Shown here one piece after another: positions 1 to 7,761 of a stretch of 14,195 nt of DNA; positions within the stretch are counted from its first letter, which is position 1; the number at the start of each line of letters is the position of its first letter. The position numbers and the translations under genes were made by a program. The notes under the pieces were generated by a model. It did no database searches and had not been told where the DNA came from. It was given only the letters and a program-made list of their open reading frames with translations. Source of the DNA: Gammaproteobacteria bacterium (GTDB taxonomy: Bacteria; Pseudomonadota; Gammaproteobacteria; Steroidobacterales; JABDKV01); NCBI GenBank assembly GCA_029862285.1, contig JAOTXR010000014.1, positions 1-14,195 on the forward strand, in the 5' to 3' direction.

Positions 1-705
1 GCCGTTCAGACCGGCAAGCTGTCCGGCGCTCCACAGACCTGCCAGGGTCAAAACCTGCATCACGGCGACGATGACTCGATCGGCAGATCCAAAAAGAATG
101 GCTGTCGACTTCACCCCGATTTTCTTGTCCTCGGCCCGATCGACCATCGCATAAATAGTGTCGAAGGCCGCAGTCCACAAGACAACGCTGCCAAACAGCA
201 GCCACGCAACCGGCGGCACGCGTCCGGTCTGTGCCGCGAAGGCCATCGGCGTGCCCCAGGCGAAAGCCACGCCTAAATAGTATTGCGGCAGGTGGGTCCA
301 GCGTTTCAGAAATGGATAGGTGGCCGCAAGCAATACCCCGGCGACTGCCAGTTTGATTGTTAGTGCATTTGTACTCAGTACCAGGCCGAATGCGGCCAGC
401 ACGAGAACCAGGAAAATGGACAGCGCTTCTGCGGGGTGAACTTTGTTTGCTGCCAGGGGCCGATCGCGTGTGCGCTCTACATGCGGATCAAAATCGCGAT
501 CAGCAAAATCGTTGATTGCACAACCGGCGGAACGCATCAGGAAGGCTCCCGCGACAAAAACAATTAGAACTGACGGATCAGGTTTCCCCGCGCCTGCAAT
601 CCACAACGCCCATAACATCGGCCAAAGCACCAGGTACGTGCCAATTGGGCGATCGAGACGGATCAGCAGAGCATACTGGCGCAGACGTTCGAACAGTGCC
701 GTCAC
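1..705 (-). CDS. ubiA: 4-hydroxybenzoate polyprenyltransferase UbiA (C-terminus cut by window edge)
   Basis: UbiA is an integral inner-membrane prenyltransferase that attaches the polyprenyl tail to 4-hydroxybenzoate, the second committed step of ubiquinone synthesis. The frame is open for 235 codons and runs off the left edge. Family members are about 290 residues, so roughly 55 C-terminal residues are missing. Both Asp-rich Mg-prenyl-diphosphate motifs are visible: NDFADRDFD at residues 65-73, preceded by MRSAGCAI and followed by the RTRDRP stretch, and a second around D182, D189 and D193 followed by KIGVKSTA. The hydrophobic helix [16 protein letters not shown] is near residues 23-38. The start is inferred to be the GTG at 705-703, just after the ubiC stop (5-base gap), because the product then begins in the usual UbiA way with the LDRPIG stretch soon after. 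There is no ATG nearby and the ribosome site is weak, suggesting translation coupled to ubiC. Identity is secure; the exact start is moderate. Confidence 0.95.
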   Translation of the reverse strand, partial: MTALFERLRQYALLIRLDRPIGTYLVLWPMLWALWIAGAGKPDPSVLIVFVAGAFLMRSAGCAINDFADRDFDPHVERTRDRPLAANKVHPAEALSIFLVLVLAAFGLVLSTNALTIKLAVAGVLLAATYPFLKRWTHLPQYYLGVAFAWGTPMAFAAQTGRVPPVAWLLFGSVVLWTAAFDTIYAMVDRAEDKKIGVKSTAILFGSADRVIVAVMQVLTLAGLWSAGQLAGLNG

Positions 706-710
706 AGGTT

Positions 711-1256
711 TCAGGCTTTTGCGCAGGCACCAGCGGCTGGAAAAAATACTTCGTTAATCGACAACTCGGAATTGAGTATCCCGATCAGGGAACGACGCGC
801 CAATAGCGATTCCGGCCGATCACCGAATTCGACATCGCAGATTGCCCTTTCATACAGTCTGTGGCCCGGAAAAAGTTGCGCCAGATACAAACCGCTGCGG
901 GTAACATTGGGGCGTTCAAACAAAGTATCGCCCAGTGGCCGGTTTCCCAACTGGCTGAGCCAGGGGTTTTTGATCAATGTGGCTTGCGGAATGACGGTTT
1001 GTGCAAATACCCATGGCAGGTCGCCGCACGACATGAGCACTTCGCGAATCAGAGCAGGGGACTCTTCGCGTCGTCGTTCACCGAGCAAGCGCAAGTTAAA
1101 TGCGTCGCCACACAAGTCGCGCAAACGCCGGGTCAACGAGCCGGTAACCGCAACCAGATCTTGCAGGCGTGCATCGACAAACAGGTTCGGCGCGTCGGCC
1201 ATCGGGCGCCATTCGACATTGCCGGTTTGTTCGTATTGTGGCTCGATCAGTGCCAC
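711..1256 (-). CDS. ubiC: chorismate pyruvate-lyase UbiC
   Basis: UbiC converts chorismate to 4-hydroxybenzoate and pyruvate in the cytoplasm, supplying the UbiA substrate encoded immediately downstream. The 181-residue product is slightly longer than E. coli UbiC (about 165). Family landmarks are present: REVL with R71, matching the product-binding Arg of the E. coli enzyme; TVIP at 87-90; [11 protein letters not shown] at 103-113; LARRS at 152-156; and the C-terminal INEVFFPA with catalytic-type E169. One departure stands out. The Arg that E. coli has just before TVVP (GRTVVP) is Gln here (FAQTVIP, Q86). The start is a GTG at 1256-1254 with GGGGG four bases upstream; the next Met (residue 19) would remove N-terminal sequence. 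A possible promoter lies at 1286-1314. It forms a two-gene unit with ubiA. Confidence 0.93.
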   Translation of the reverse strand: MALIEPQYEQTGNVEWRPMADAPNLFVDARLQDLVAVTGSLTRRLRDLCGDAFNLRLLGERRREESPALIREVLMSCGDLPWVFAQTVIPQATLIKNPWLSQLGNRPLGDTLFERPNVTRSGLYLAQLFPGHRLYERAICDVEFGDRPESLLARRSLIGILNSELSINEVFFPAAGACAKA

Positions 1257-1285
1257 CTGACCCCCGCAACCTGAAAGGAGTACTT

Positions 1286-1316
1286 ATTGTAGCTGCTAAC
1301 GAGCCCGATGGCTCGT
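1286..1316 (-). promoter_or_regulatory. candidate ubiCA promoter with overlapping palindrome
   Basis: On the minus strand TACAAT (1291-1286) resembles a sigma70 -10 box at 5 of 6 positions and lies about 30 bases before the ubiC GTG. Seventeen bases upstream is GAGCCA (1314-1309), a poor -35 match. A 7-bp inverted repeat, ACGAGCC-CGAT-GGCTCGT (1299-1316), covers the -35 and part of the spacer, where a repressor or activator could bind. It has no T-run, so it is not a terminator. The weak -35 would fit a promoter needing an activator. This is inference from sequence only. Confidence 0.3.
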
Positions 1317-1338
1317 GCCAACGCCAGGGCAAAGACAA

Positions 1339-1360
1339 GCCGGCCCCGACCGGGGCCGGC
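1339..1360 (-). terminator. Rho-independent terminator of the SnoaL-like gene
   Basis: A perfect 9-bp GC-rich stem, GCCGGCCCC with GGGGCCGGC around a GACC loop, is followed on the minus strand by TTGTCTTT. It starts 10 bases after the stop codon of the minus-strand gene at 1371-1865 and lies upstream of ubiC. It should therefore end that transcript and insulate ubiCA. Confidence 0.8.
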
Positions 1361-1370
1361 AGCTTGAATC

Positions 1371-1865
1371 CTAGTCCAACGCGTTCTGATTGGTACCGGA
1401 ACCACCGGCAATTGCTGAATAATGCGCAGCCGTGATCTTCCAGGTTCCGCCTTCCTTAATCATGACTTCGGTGACCCGGGTCATGTAGTGGCCGACTGCA
1501 TCCCGGCCCTTTTCTTTGAACGATCCTTCTGCGTAATACATCGCTACTGCACTCTTGCCAGGCTGCAGCGTAATAACTTCGATGTGCTTCGGCGTGACAG
1601 AGTTGTAGTCGTACTCGGACACCGGAGCGTTAGCCGGCACTCGCTGCAGCAATCCACCACTGGACCAGAAATGTAGTGCGCCATCACGTGGAACTACGTT
1701 GTCCTGGTCTCTCAGCTCCTTTTTAGCGTATGCGTAACCAGCTTCTACTGCTTTGCGTACTTCGGTTTCGGTCTTGGCATCGGCAAATGCCGTTGTTGAA
1801 AACAGCGGAGTCGTAAACATTACAATGACAGCCGCTACCAGAACGCGTGAAATATTGCGTTGCAT
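1371..1865 (-). CDS. secreted SnoaL/NTF2-like (DUF4440-type) protein of unknown function
   Basis: A 164-residue protein I recognise only at fold level. Residues 1-29 form a signal peptide: MQRNIS with R3, a hydrophobic core VLVAAVIVMF, and AFA|DA as cleavage site, so it is probably periplasmic. The mature part has the pattern of small NTF2/SnoaL alpha+beta barrels: an N-terminal helix (EVRKAVEAGYAYAKKEL), then strands including SAVAMYYAEGSF, the conserved-type TRVTEVMIKEGGTWKI, and a closing AAHYSAI. Proteins of this type bind small ligands or act as isomerases or hydrolases, but no catalytic residues can be named here. The ATG at 1865 is preferred over upstream in-frame codons because it has GGGGGA about 7 bases upstream and opens the signal peptide. 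It is monocistronic: the next gene upstream, recG, ends 163 bases away, and a strong terminator follows. A short glycine-rich tail (AGGSGTNQ) ends the protein. Confidence 0.75.
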   Translation of the reverse strand: MQRNISRVLVAAVIVMFTTPLFSTTAFADAKTETEVRKAVEAGYAYAKKELRDQDNVVPRDGALHFWSSGGLLQRVPANAPVSEYDYNSVTPKHIEVITLQPGKSAVAMYYAEGSFKEKGRDAVGHYMTRVTEVMIKEGGTWKITAAHYSAIAGGSGTNQNALD

Positions 1866-1929
1866 GATCAATCCCCCAATAGTGTTTAACCAACAGAACA
1901 TAGAACAATTTGAATTTCTTCGCATCAGC

Positions 1930-1987
1930 GCGCGTGAGCTCCCCCCTCCCTGAAGGGGCGAGGGCAGGCACCAAGCGATTCACGCGC
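1930..1987. repeat. REP-like inverted repeat between recG and the SnoaL-like gene
   Basis: Perfect 8-bp outer arms, GCGCGTGA (1930-1937) and TCACGCGC (1980-1987), enclose an imperfect inner hairpin: CCCCCCTCCC (1941-1950), TGAA loop, GGGGCGAGGG (1955-1964), with two mismatches and one G-T pair. There is no T-run on either side, so it is not a canonical terminator. It lies 41 bases past the recG stop and could be an interspersed palindromic element or an mRNA 3'-end stabiliser. Confidence 0.4.
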
Positions 1988-2028
1988 AAGTTTCTGTCTC
2001 AGACTCGCGGTTGGTCCAGACGCGGTGA

Positions 2029-4125
2029 TTAGACTTTGCCGTAGTGGCTGCCGGCCTCGCCGACCCAGCGGCGAATAAGCCGCGGTACGATCGAAGGCTG
2101 GTCGCGCAGCAGATCCGATGCAACGGATTGCACAGTCTCTATCAAGTGTGCATCCCGAACCAGGTCGGCAACTTTCATCTGCATCAGGCCGGTTTGCCTG
2201 GTACCAAGCAACTCGCCGGCACCACGTAATGCCAGATCCTTGCGGGCGACTTCGAAACCATCATCTGTGCGACGTAGCACGCCAAGTCGCTCACGCGCCA
2301 TTTGCGTCAGGGGTGGTTTGTAAAGCAATACACAGCTGCTGCTGTCGCTACCGCGCCCAACGCGACCGCGTAACTGATGTAATTGCGCCAGTCCCATACG
2401 TTCAGCATTCTCGATAATCATGAGACTTGCATTAGGCACATCGACACCGACTTCGATTACTGTCGTGGCAACCAGTACATCAATTTCGCCGGACTTGAAT
2501 GCGGTCATAATTCGATCACGCTGTTCCGGTTTGACCCGGCCATGCACCAACTCGACACGATAATCCGGCAAAGCTTCGGCCAACTTGCCGGCTGTATCTT
2601 CCGCCGCTTCCGCATCGAGCAGATCCGATTCTTCGATGAGCGGGCAGACCCAATAAACCTGCCGGTTTTGTTGCAACGCCCGGGCAACACTTTGCACCAC
2701 CTCGGCGCGCCGTGTCGCAGCCATCGCCACGGTCTCTACCGGCTGACGCCCGGGCGGTTTTTCGTCGAGGATTGATGAGTCCAGATCGGCGTAGGCCGTC
2801 ATCGCCAGCGTTCTGGGTATGGGTGTAGCCGTCATGACCAATTGATGTGGTACATGCGCACCCTGCGCTCCTTTCTCGCGTAACGCCAGGCGTTGATGCA
2901 CACCGAAACGGTGTTGCTCATCGATAACGACCAGCGCCAGCCTGGCAAACTCCACCCCCGCCTGAAACAACGCATGCGTGCCGACCACTATCGGTGCACC
3001 ACCGGCAATAGCAGTCAGTGCTGCACGACGTTCTGACACTTTCAGTCGCCCGCTCAGCCACACGACATCCAGACCCAGCGGTTCGAACCAGTCTTTGAAC
3101 GTCGCCAGATGTTGTTCGGCAAGCAGTTCGGTTGGCGCCATAATTGCTGTCTGGTAACCCGCATCCGCAGCGCACAACGCGGCACCGGCTGCAACGACCG
3201 TCTTGCCGGAGCCTACATCCCCCTGCAACAAGCGCATCATCGGATTGTCGCGCGCCAAATCATCGCCGATCTCACGCAGGTTCCGCTGCTGCGCACCGGT
3301 CAATTCAAATGGCAAAGCGGCAATGAAAAGTCTCTGCAATTCTCCTTGACGAGGCAGTGACAAGGCTTTCTCCACACGCACGTTCTCACGCAAACGTCTC
3401 AGACTCAGGTGATGCGCCAGCAATTCCTCAAAGGCCAGGCGCTGTTGTGCAGGATGACGGCACAACATGAGTTGGCCGGTATCGGTCCCAGGCGGCGGGC
3501 GATGGACAAACAACAAAGCGTCGCGCAACGATGGAAAATCCATGTCTGCAGTCAACTTCAGCGGCAGTAACTCCGGTGACTCAGCCGCAACCAATTCATC
3601 GAGCGCACGGCCGATCAACATACGGAGTCGCCCCTGTTGCAGACCCTCGGTCGTTGGATAGACTGCTGTCAGATTCTCTTCGTTCTGACCACCGGCTTCG
3701 TCGTGCAGCACGCGGTACTCTGGATGCGCGATCTCCATACCGCCGCGGCCACGCCGCACTTCGCCATAACAACGCAAACGCGCTCCGCGCTCCAGTGCCT
3801 TTTGCTGATACCGGGAAAAATGAAAAAACCGCAGCGTGATCTGGCCCGTGCCGTCGGCCAATGACGCGATCAGCATGCGCCGCCCACGATAAACTACGGC
3901 GGCAGTCTGAATCTCGCCCTCGAAAACTGCTTTGTCGCCAGTCTGCAGGCTGCCGATGGGACGCACCTGCGTGCGATCCTCGTAGCGTACCGGCAGATGG
4001 AAGAGTAGATCGGCTACCTGCGTTATACCGATGCGGCTCAGATGTTCAGCCAGCGCCGGCCCGACTCCCCGCAGTTGCGTCGTCGGGCGCAACATGCTCT
4101 TCGTTTTGGAATGCCGCGCGCTCAC
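2029..4125 (-). CDS. recG: ATP-dependent DNA helicase RecG
   Basis: RecG is a superfamily-2 double-strand DNA translocase that remodels stalled forks and branch-migrates Holliday junctions. The product is 698 residues from the GTG at 4125, close to E. coli RecG at 693. An N-terminal helix-hairpin-like stretch (LRGVGPALAEHL, 18-29) leads into the OB-fold wedge domain (about 60-145, with GDKAVFEGEI). Helicase motifs follow: Walker A GDVGSGKT (302-309), APTELLAEQH (330-339), DEQH box (402-405), MTATPIPRT (431-439), TTVIEVGVDVPNA (554-566) and QLHQLRGRVGRG (581-592). The C-terminal DLALRGAGELLGTRQTG is typical of RecG. The start is uncertain: GTG at 4125 is 11 bases after the ridA stop but lacks a ribosome site, while ATG at 4095 (688 residues) has a weak GAAG. 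It is the last gene of the yicC-to-recG run. Confidence 0.97.
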   Translation of the reverse strand: MSARHSKTKSMLRPTTQLRGVGPALAEHLSRIGITQVADLLFHLPVRYEDRTQVRPIGSLQTGDKAVFEGEIQTAAVVYRGRRMLIASLADGTGQITLRFFHFSRYQQKALERGARLRCYGEVRRGRGGMEIAHPEYRVLHDEAGGQNEENLTAVYPTTEGLQQGRLRMLIGRALDELVAAESPELLPLKLTADMDFPSLRDALLFVHRPPPGTDTGQLMLCRHPAQQRLAFEELLAHHLSLRRLRENVRVEKALSLPRQGELQRLFIAALPFELTGAQQRNLREIGDDLARDNPMMRLLQGDVGSGKTVVAAGAALCAADAGYQTAIMAPTELLAEQHLATFKDWFEPLGLDVVWLSGRLKVSERRAALTAIAGGAPIVVGTHALFQAGVEFARLALVVIDEQHRFGVHQRLALREKGAQGAHVPHQLVMTATPIPRTLAMTAYADLDSSILDEKPPGRQPVETVAMAATRRAEVVQSVARALQQNRQVYWVCPLIEESDLLDAEAAEDTAGKLAEALPDYRVELVHGRVKPEQRDRIMTAFKSGEIDVLVATTVIEVGVDVPNASLMIIENAERMGLAQLHQLRGRVGRGSDSSSCVLLYKPPLTQMARERLGVLRRTDDGFEVARKDLALRGAGELLGTRQTGLMQMKVADLVRDAHLIETVQSVASDLLRDQPSIVPRLIRRWVGEAGSHYGKV

Positions 4126-4136
4126 GGACAGCGCAA

Positions 4137-4520
4137 TCAGGCCAGTTCGATGACGGCGTCAATCTCGACATTGGCACCCTTGGGCAACGCTGCTACACCA
4201 ACTACCGCGCGCGCCGGATAAGGCTCGGAAAAAAATCCCGGCATGACTTCACTCACCGTGGGGAAGTCACTGAGATCGGTGAGATAGACGTTCAGTTTCA
4301 CTACATCGGACAGGCTGCCACCTGCCGCTGCTGCCACGGCGGCGAGATTATTGAACACTTGCTGTATCTGGGTGGCCATATCGCCGTCAACGAGGCCACC
4401 GGTCTCTGGTGACAGCGGGATCTGTCCGGACAAGTACACCGTGCCACCATGCCGTGCTGCCTGTGAATAGGTGCCTATAGCCGCAGGAGCGGTATCGGTG
4501 TTTATGGCTTCTCTAGGCAT
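4137..4520 (-). CDS. ridA: RidA family reactive enamine/imine deaminase
   Basis: RidA (YjgF/YER057c/UK114 family) hydrolyses reactive 2-aminoacrylate and related enamines released by PLP enzymes, protecting other PLP enzymes. It is a cytoplasmic homotrimer with sites at the subunit interfaces. The product is 127 residues, the normal family length. Visible hallmarks are IGTYSQA at 15-21, VYLSGQIPL near 28-36, VVKLNVYLTDLSDF at 73-86, and PARAVVGVAALPKGANVEID at 102-121. R104 matches the carboxylate-binding Arg, and E119 the general acid/base Glu of E. coli RidA. The ATG at 4520 is chosen because AGGGGGA sits about five bases upstream; an in-frame TTG at 4538 overlaps the spoT end and is unlikely. 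It starts eight bases after spoT. A ridA gene beside spoT is common in gammaproteobacteria. Confidence 0.95.
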   Translation of the reverse strand: MPREAINTDTAPAAIGTYSQAARHGGTVYLSGQIPLSPETGGLVDGDMATQIQQVFNNLAAVAAAAGGSLSDVVKLNVYLTDLSDFPTVSEVMPGFFSEPYPARAVVGVAALPKGANVEIDAVIELA

Positions 4521-4528
4521 CGTTCCCC

Positions 4529-6688
4529 CTATGCGCAAACCCTGTGTACCTGATGCACCTCGGGCATGGCACGAATACCGCGCAGGACACCCATCAGGTG
4601 GTCGCCATCAGTTACCTGGATCAGGAAGGTGAGCGTGGAATTGTCTCCGTCGCGCTCTACTACCTGTACGTTTTCTATATTGGATTGCGAACTGGCAATG
4701 TTCGCTGATACTGCGGCAAGCACACCCATGCGATTAATTACATCGACCCGAATCTCGATCGGAAACTCCCGCTCGACTTCATTCTGCCACTCGACAGCAA
4801 TCCACTTTTCCGGTTGCTTGCGGTAATCGGCCAGATTGCCACAACTTTCCCGATGGACGACCAGACCACGACCGGCACTGAGATAGCCCATGATGTTGTC
4901 CGGTGGTACCGGATAGCAACACCGGGCGTAAGTCACCAGCATGCCCTCGGTTCCGGCGATTGCCATCGGCGCAATAACGTCACCGTCACCCGCCTGGTCC
5001 TTCACACTGTCAGGCATCAGACGACGGGCCATTAACGGTGCAAGTTGACGGCCGAGGCCAATTTCCGCGTACAAGACATCGGTGTTATCGAGGCCCAAAT
5101 CCGCGAGCGTGGCCTTGAGCTTGTTACGACTGACTTTGCGGATGGTCAGGGAAAGTTCTGCCAGCGACTTGCTCAACAAACGTTTGCCTAACCTGACTGC
5201 CTCGCTATGCCGCAGCTTTTTGAGATACGCACGTATTGCAGCACGTGCTTTCGCAGTTACGACGAAATTTACCCACGCAGGATTTGGCTTGGCGCCGCGG
5301 GCGGTGATTATCTCGACGGTCTGACCGTTACGCAGGGGCGTATGCAACGGCACGGGCAGGCGTTCGATTCTCGCGCCTACACAGCGATTACCAACATCGG
5401 TGTGAACAGCGTAGGCAAAATCCACCACGGTAGCGCCACGCGGCAGACGCAAGATATCGCCGTTGGGTGTGAATACATAGACTTTTTCCGGGAATAGATC
5501 GATACGCACGCTTTCGAGAAATTCCTCGGAGCTGCCGGTGGCCTGCATTTCCACCATGCGTTCGAGCCATTCGCGGGCACGGGCGTGAGCGCTGGAACTG
5601 GATTTTTCGCCCGACTTGTAAAACCAGTGCGACGCCACACCGGCCTCTGCCAGTTTGTCCATGTCTTCGGTGCGGATCTGCACTTCGATTGGCACACCCT
5701 TGGGGCCAAACAGCGTTGTATGCAGCGACTGGTAACCGTTCATGCGTGGAATGGCAATGTAGTCTTTGAAGCGTCCCGGCATTGGCTTGTATAACCTGTG
5801 CACCACACCGAGTGCGCGATAACACGTGTCGACCCCATTGACGACAATTCGGAACCCATAAACATCAACGATTTCAGACAGGGAACGGCCCTTGCGGCGC
5901 ATCTTCTGGTAAATGCTGTAAAGATGTTTCTCGCGACCACTAACCCGGCCATCGATATTTGCGTCCTCGAGCGCAGCGCCTACCGTATCGAGTATCTTTT
6001 TGAAAACCTGCCGGCGGTTGCCGATATTTTTTCTGAGCGCGCGCCCCAGGACTTTGTATCGTTGTGGATAGAGGTGCTGAAATCCAAGATCTTCCAACTC
6101 CACCCGCATGGTGTGAATGCCCAGCCGATTGGCAATAGGCGCGTAGATATCCAGTGTTTCGCGGGCTATGCGTCCGCGCTTTTCGGAAGGCAGTACATCC
6201 AGCGTGCGCATGTTATGCAGCCGGTCAGCCAGTTTCACCAGGATTACGCGAATATCCTTCGCAACCGCCAATAGCATTTTGCGAAAACTCTCCGCCTGGG
6301 CCTCAGCGCGACTTTTGAAACGCAATTGATCGAGCTTGCTGACAGCGTCGACGATCTCGGCAACGTCTGCGCCGAAACGGCCAGCGATGAGCGCCTTGTC
6401 CGCGGCAGTGTCCTCGATGACATCGTGCAACAGTGCGGCGCACAAGCTCTGATAATCGAGGTTGAGATCGGCCAGTATGCCGGCGACCGCCACCGGGTGA
6501 GTGATGTACGGCTCGCCCGACAGACGCTTCTGTCCTTCGTGCGCATCCGCCCCGAAGCGATACGCTTCGTAGACTGTGTTGACTTGATCCTCGGGCAGGT
6601 ACTCCTGCAGCCGGACGAGCAACTCCTTTATATCGGCAAATTGCTTACCGCGTGGCAGGCGACTCAGGATTGATGCCGCGGTAGACAT
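4529..6688 (-). CDS. spoT: bifunctional (p)ppGpp synthetase/hydrolase SpoT (RelA/SpoT homologue)
   Basis: This 719-residue enzyme degrades and makes the alarmone (p)ppGpp. The hydrolase HD domain is intact: ITHP (H64), LLHDVIEDT with H88 and D89, and KLADRLHNMRTL with D155. The synthetase domain spans about 250-360, with EKHLYSIYQKM, DVYGFRIVV, RFKD (306-309), NGYQSLHT and EVQIRTEDMD. An RXKD charge motif is the type seen in bifunctional Rel/SpoT rather than monofunctional RelA, which has an acidic version. A TGS domain (about 403-463, VYVFTPNGDILRLPRG), a helical and zinc-finger-like region containing YARCCYPVPPD, and a C-terminal ACT domain (about 643-717) follow. E. coli SpoT is about 702 residues. 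Both activities should be functional. The ATG at 6688 is 42 bases after rpoZ; the ribosome site is weak. It stands between rpoZ and ridA in the operon. Confidence 0.97.
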   Translation of the reverse strand: MSTAASILSRLPRGKQFADIKELLVRLQEYLPEDQVNTVYEAYRFGADAHEGQKRLSGEPYITHPVAVAGILADLNLDYQSLCAALLHDVIEDTAADKALIAGRFGADVAEIVDAVSKLDQLRFKSRAEAQAESFRKMLLAVAKDIRVILVKLADRLHNMRTLDVLPSEKRGRIARETLDIYAPIANRLGIHTMRVELEDLGFQHLYPQRYKVLGRALRKNIGNRRQVFKKILDTVGAALEDANIDGRVSGREKHLYSIYQKMRRKGRSLSEIVDVYGFRIVVNGVDTCYRALGVVHRLYKPMPGRFKDYIAIPRMNGYQSLHTTLFGPKGVPIEVQIRTEDMDKLAEAGVASHWFYKSGEKSSSSAHARAREWLERMVEMQATGSSEEFLESVRIDLFPEKVYVFTPNGDILRLPRGATVVDFAYAVHTDVGNRCVGARIERLPVPLHTPLRNGQTVEIITARGAKPNPAWVNFVVTAKARAAIRAYLKKLRHSEAVRLGKRLLSKSLAELSLTIRKVSRNKLKATLADLGLDNTDVLYAEIGLGRQLAPLMARRLMPDSVKDQAGDGDVIAPMAIAGTEGMLVTYARCCYPVPPDNIMGYLSAGRGLVVHRESCGNLADYRKQPEKWIAVEWQNEVEREFPIEIRVDVINRMGVLAAVSANIASSQSNIENVQVVERDGDNSTLTFLIQVTDGDHLMGVLRGIRAMPEVHQVHRVCA

Positions 6689-6730
6689 GTTTCGGCTCGC
6701 CGATGTCGCCTGCGCTCGGTCACTGCGAAG

Positions 6731-7042
6731 TTACTCCAGGGGAGTGGCGGTCGGCGGAATGGTCTGGCTCTCCGGCGTCTGCGGCGGAGTCTCCGGTTGT
6801 GGGGTCTCGTCTTCGAAAACCGACTCCAGCAGTTGCTGCTGTTCGGTTTCTTCGAGTATTTCCTCGTTCACATGTCCATCGGCTATTTCACGCAACGCAA
6901 CAACAGTTGGCTTGTCGTTTTCCCACTCCACCATTGCTTCGGCGCCGTTGGCGAGGCGTCGCGAGCGCTTCGCCGCGGTCAGGACCAGATTAAAGAGATT
7001 CGGGATCCTCTCAAGGCAATCCTCTACTGTAATTCGTGCCAT
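6731..7042 (-). CDS. rpoZ: DNA-directed RNA polymerase omega subunit
   Basis: Omega helps fold and hold the beta-prime subunit and contributes to the first (p)ppGpp site on RNA polymerase. The product has 103 residues, against about 91 in E. coli. It starts [15 protein letters not shown]; the MAR-T N-terminus is the part that contacts ppGpp in proteobacteria. The conserved [17 protein letters not shown] follows (17-33), then the [13 protein letters not shown] stretch (44-56). Residues from about 78 onward are a Pro/Glu/Thr-rich tail (repeated ETP/QTP), probably disordered, of the kind that varies between species. The ATG at 7042 is preceded by AGGAAACGAA, a good ribosome site. It lies 65 bases after gmk and 42 before spoT, the gmk-rpoZ-spoT order shared with E. 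coli. Confidence 0.96.
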   Translation of the reverse strand: MARITVEDCLERIPNLFNLVLTAAKRSRRLANGAEAMVEWENDKPTVVALREIADGHVNEEILEETEQQQLLESVFEDETPQPETPPQTPESQTIPPTATPLE

Positions 7043-7061
7043 TTCGTTTCCTACAGGTCAT

Positions 7062-7077
7062 CCCGCGTTTTCGCGGG
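7062..7077. other. short hairpin in the gmk-rpoZ gap
   Basis: A perfect 6-bp stem CCCGCG-TTTT-CGCGGG lies between the gmk stop and the rpoZ ribosome site. On the transcribed minus strand it is followed by ATGACC, not a T-run, so it is not a standard terminator. It could be an RNA processing or pausing element that adjusts rpoZ-spoT level relative to gmk. Function is inferred only from position. Confidence 0.35.
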
Positions 7078-7107
7078 GGGAGCGATCAGTCTATCAAAAT
7101 CCCCGCC

Positions 7108-7761
7108 TCAGGCCAGAAGCCGGGCGATCTGCTGACGCAGCGAAGGATGGGAAGTACGGTAGCTGTCCGCCTGGCGGGCCAGGATGGCCTCGAGGACATC
7201 AGCGGCCGTAGTGAAGTCGTCATTGATGACGGCATAGCCAAACTCATGCCAGTGGGACATATCGTCGCGCGCCTCAGCCAGCCGCCGCTGTATGACCTCT
7301 TCGGTGTCCGAGCCACGGCCACGCAGGCGCCGCTCGAGTTCTTCGAAAGATGGCGGCAATACGAATATCGAACCCGCCCTGGGCATCGCCGCCCGCGCCT
7401 GGCGGGCCCCCTGCCAGTCGATCTCCAGAACCACATTCCGGCCCTGGTCGAGTATTGCCTGAACATCGGCCCGCCCCGTGGCATAGAAATTGCCGAACAC
7501 TTCAGCATGTTCAAGGAAATCGCCGCCAGCCACCATCGCCTGAAATCGTTGTTTGTCGACGAAGTGATAATCCCGACCATCGACCTCGCTCGGCCGCCGT
7601 CGCCGGGTTGTGTAGGAGACCGACATTTCGAGCTCGGGTTGCCGCTTGCACAACTCGCGAACCAGGGAGGTCTTGCCGGCGCCCGATGGTGCCGACACGA
7701 TCCATAGTCGGCCATGCCGGCCCTGATCAGCGCCGAAGAGTTTTCGCAGCCAACCCAGCAT
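7108..7761 (-). CDS. gmk: guanylate kinase
   Basis: Gmk phosphorylates GMP to GDP with ATP, an essential cytosolic step feeding GTP and hence (p)ppGpp synthesis. The 217-residue product carries the P-loop APSGAGKT (24-31), the GMP-binding SVSYTTRRRRPSEVDGRDYHFV region (about 48-69), EIDWQGARQ, and a lid/C-terminal part with GRGSDTEEVIQRRL and the INDDFTTAADVL segment. It has about 12 more residues before the P-loop than E. coli Gmk (MLGWLRKLFGADQGRHG), basic and with no internal start codon that would remove it. The start is taken as the ATG at 7761, which overlaps the yicC stop as TGATG; a GTG directly before it is also possible. The overlap indicates translational coupling with yicC. Confidence 0.96.
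   Translation of the reverse strand: MLGWLRKLFGADQGRHGRLWIVSAPSGAGKTSLVRELCKRQPELEMSVSYTTRRRRPSEVDGRDYHFVDKQRFQAMVAGGDFLEHAEVFGNFYATGRADVQAILDQGRNVVLEIDWQGARQARAAMPRAGSIFVLPPSFEELERRLRGRGSDTEEVIQRRLAEARDDMSHWHEFGYAVINDDFTTAADVLEAILARQADSYRTSHPSLRQQIARLLA

Noticed and set aside
772..1274. Plus-strand frames opposite ubiC
   Set aside because: The minus strand encodes a full-length UbiC with conserved residues; the opposite frames show no domain.
4529..6688. Monofunctional RelA
   Set aside because: Intact HD hydrolase residues and the RFKD motif indicate a bifunctional SpoT/Rel enzyme.
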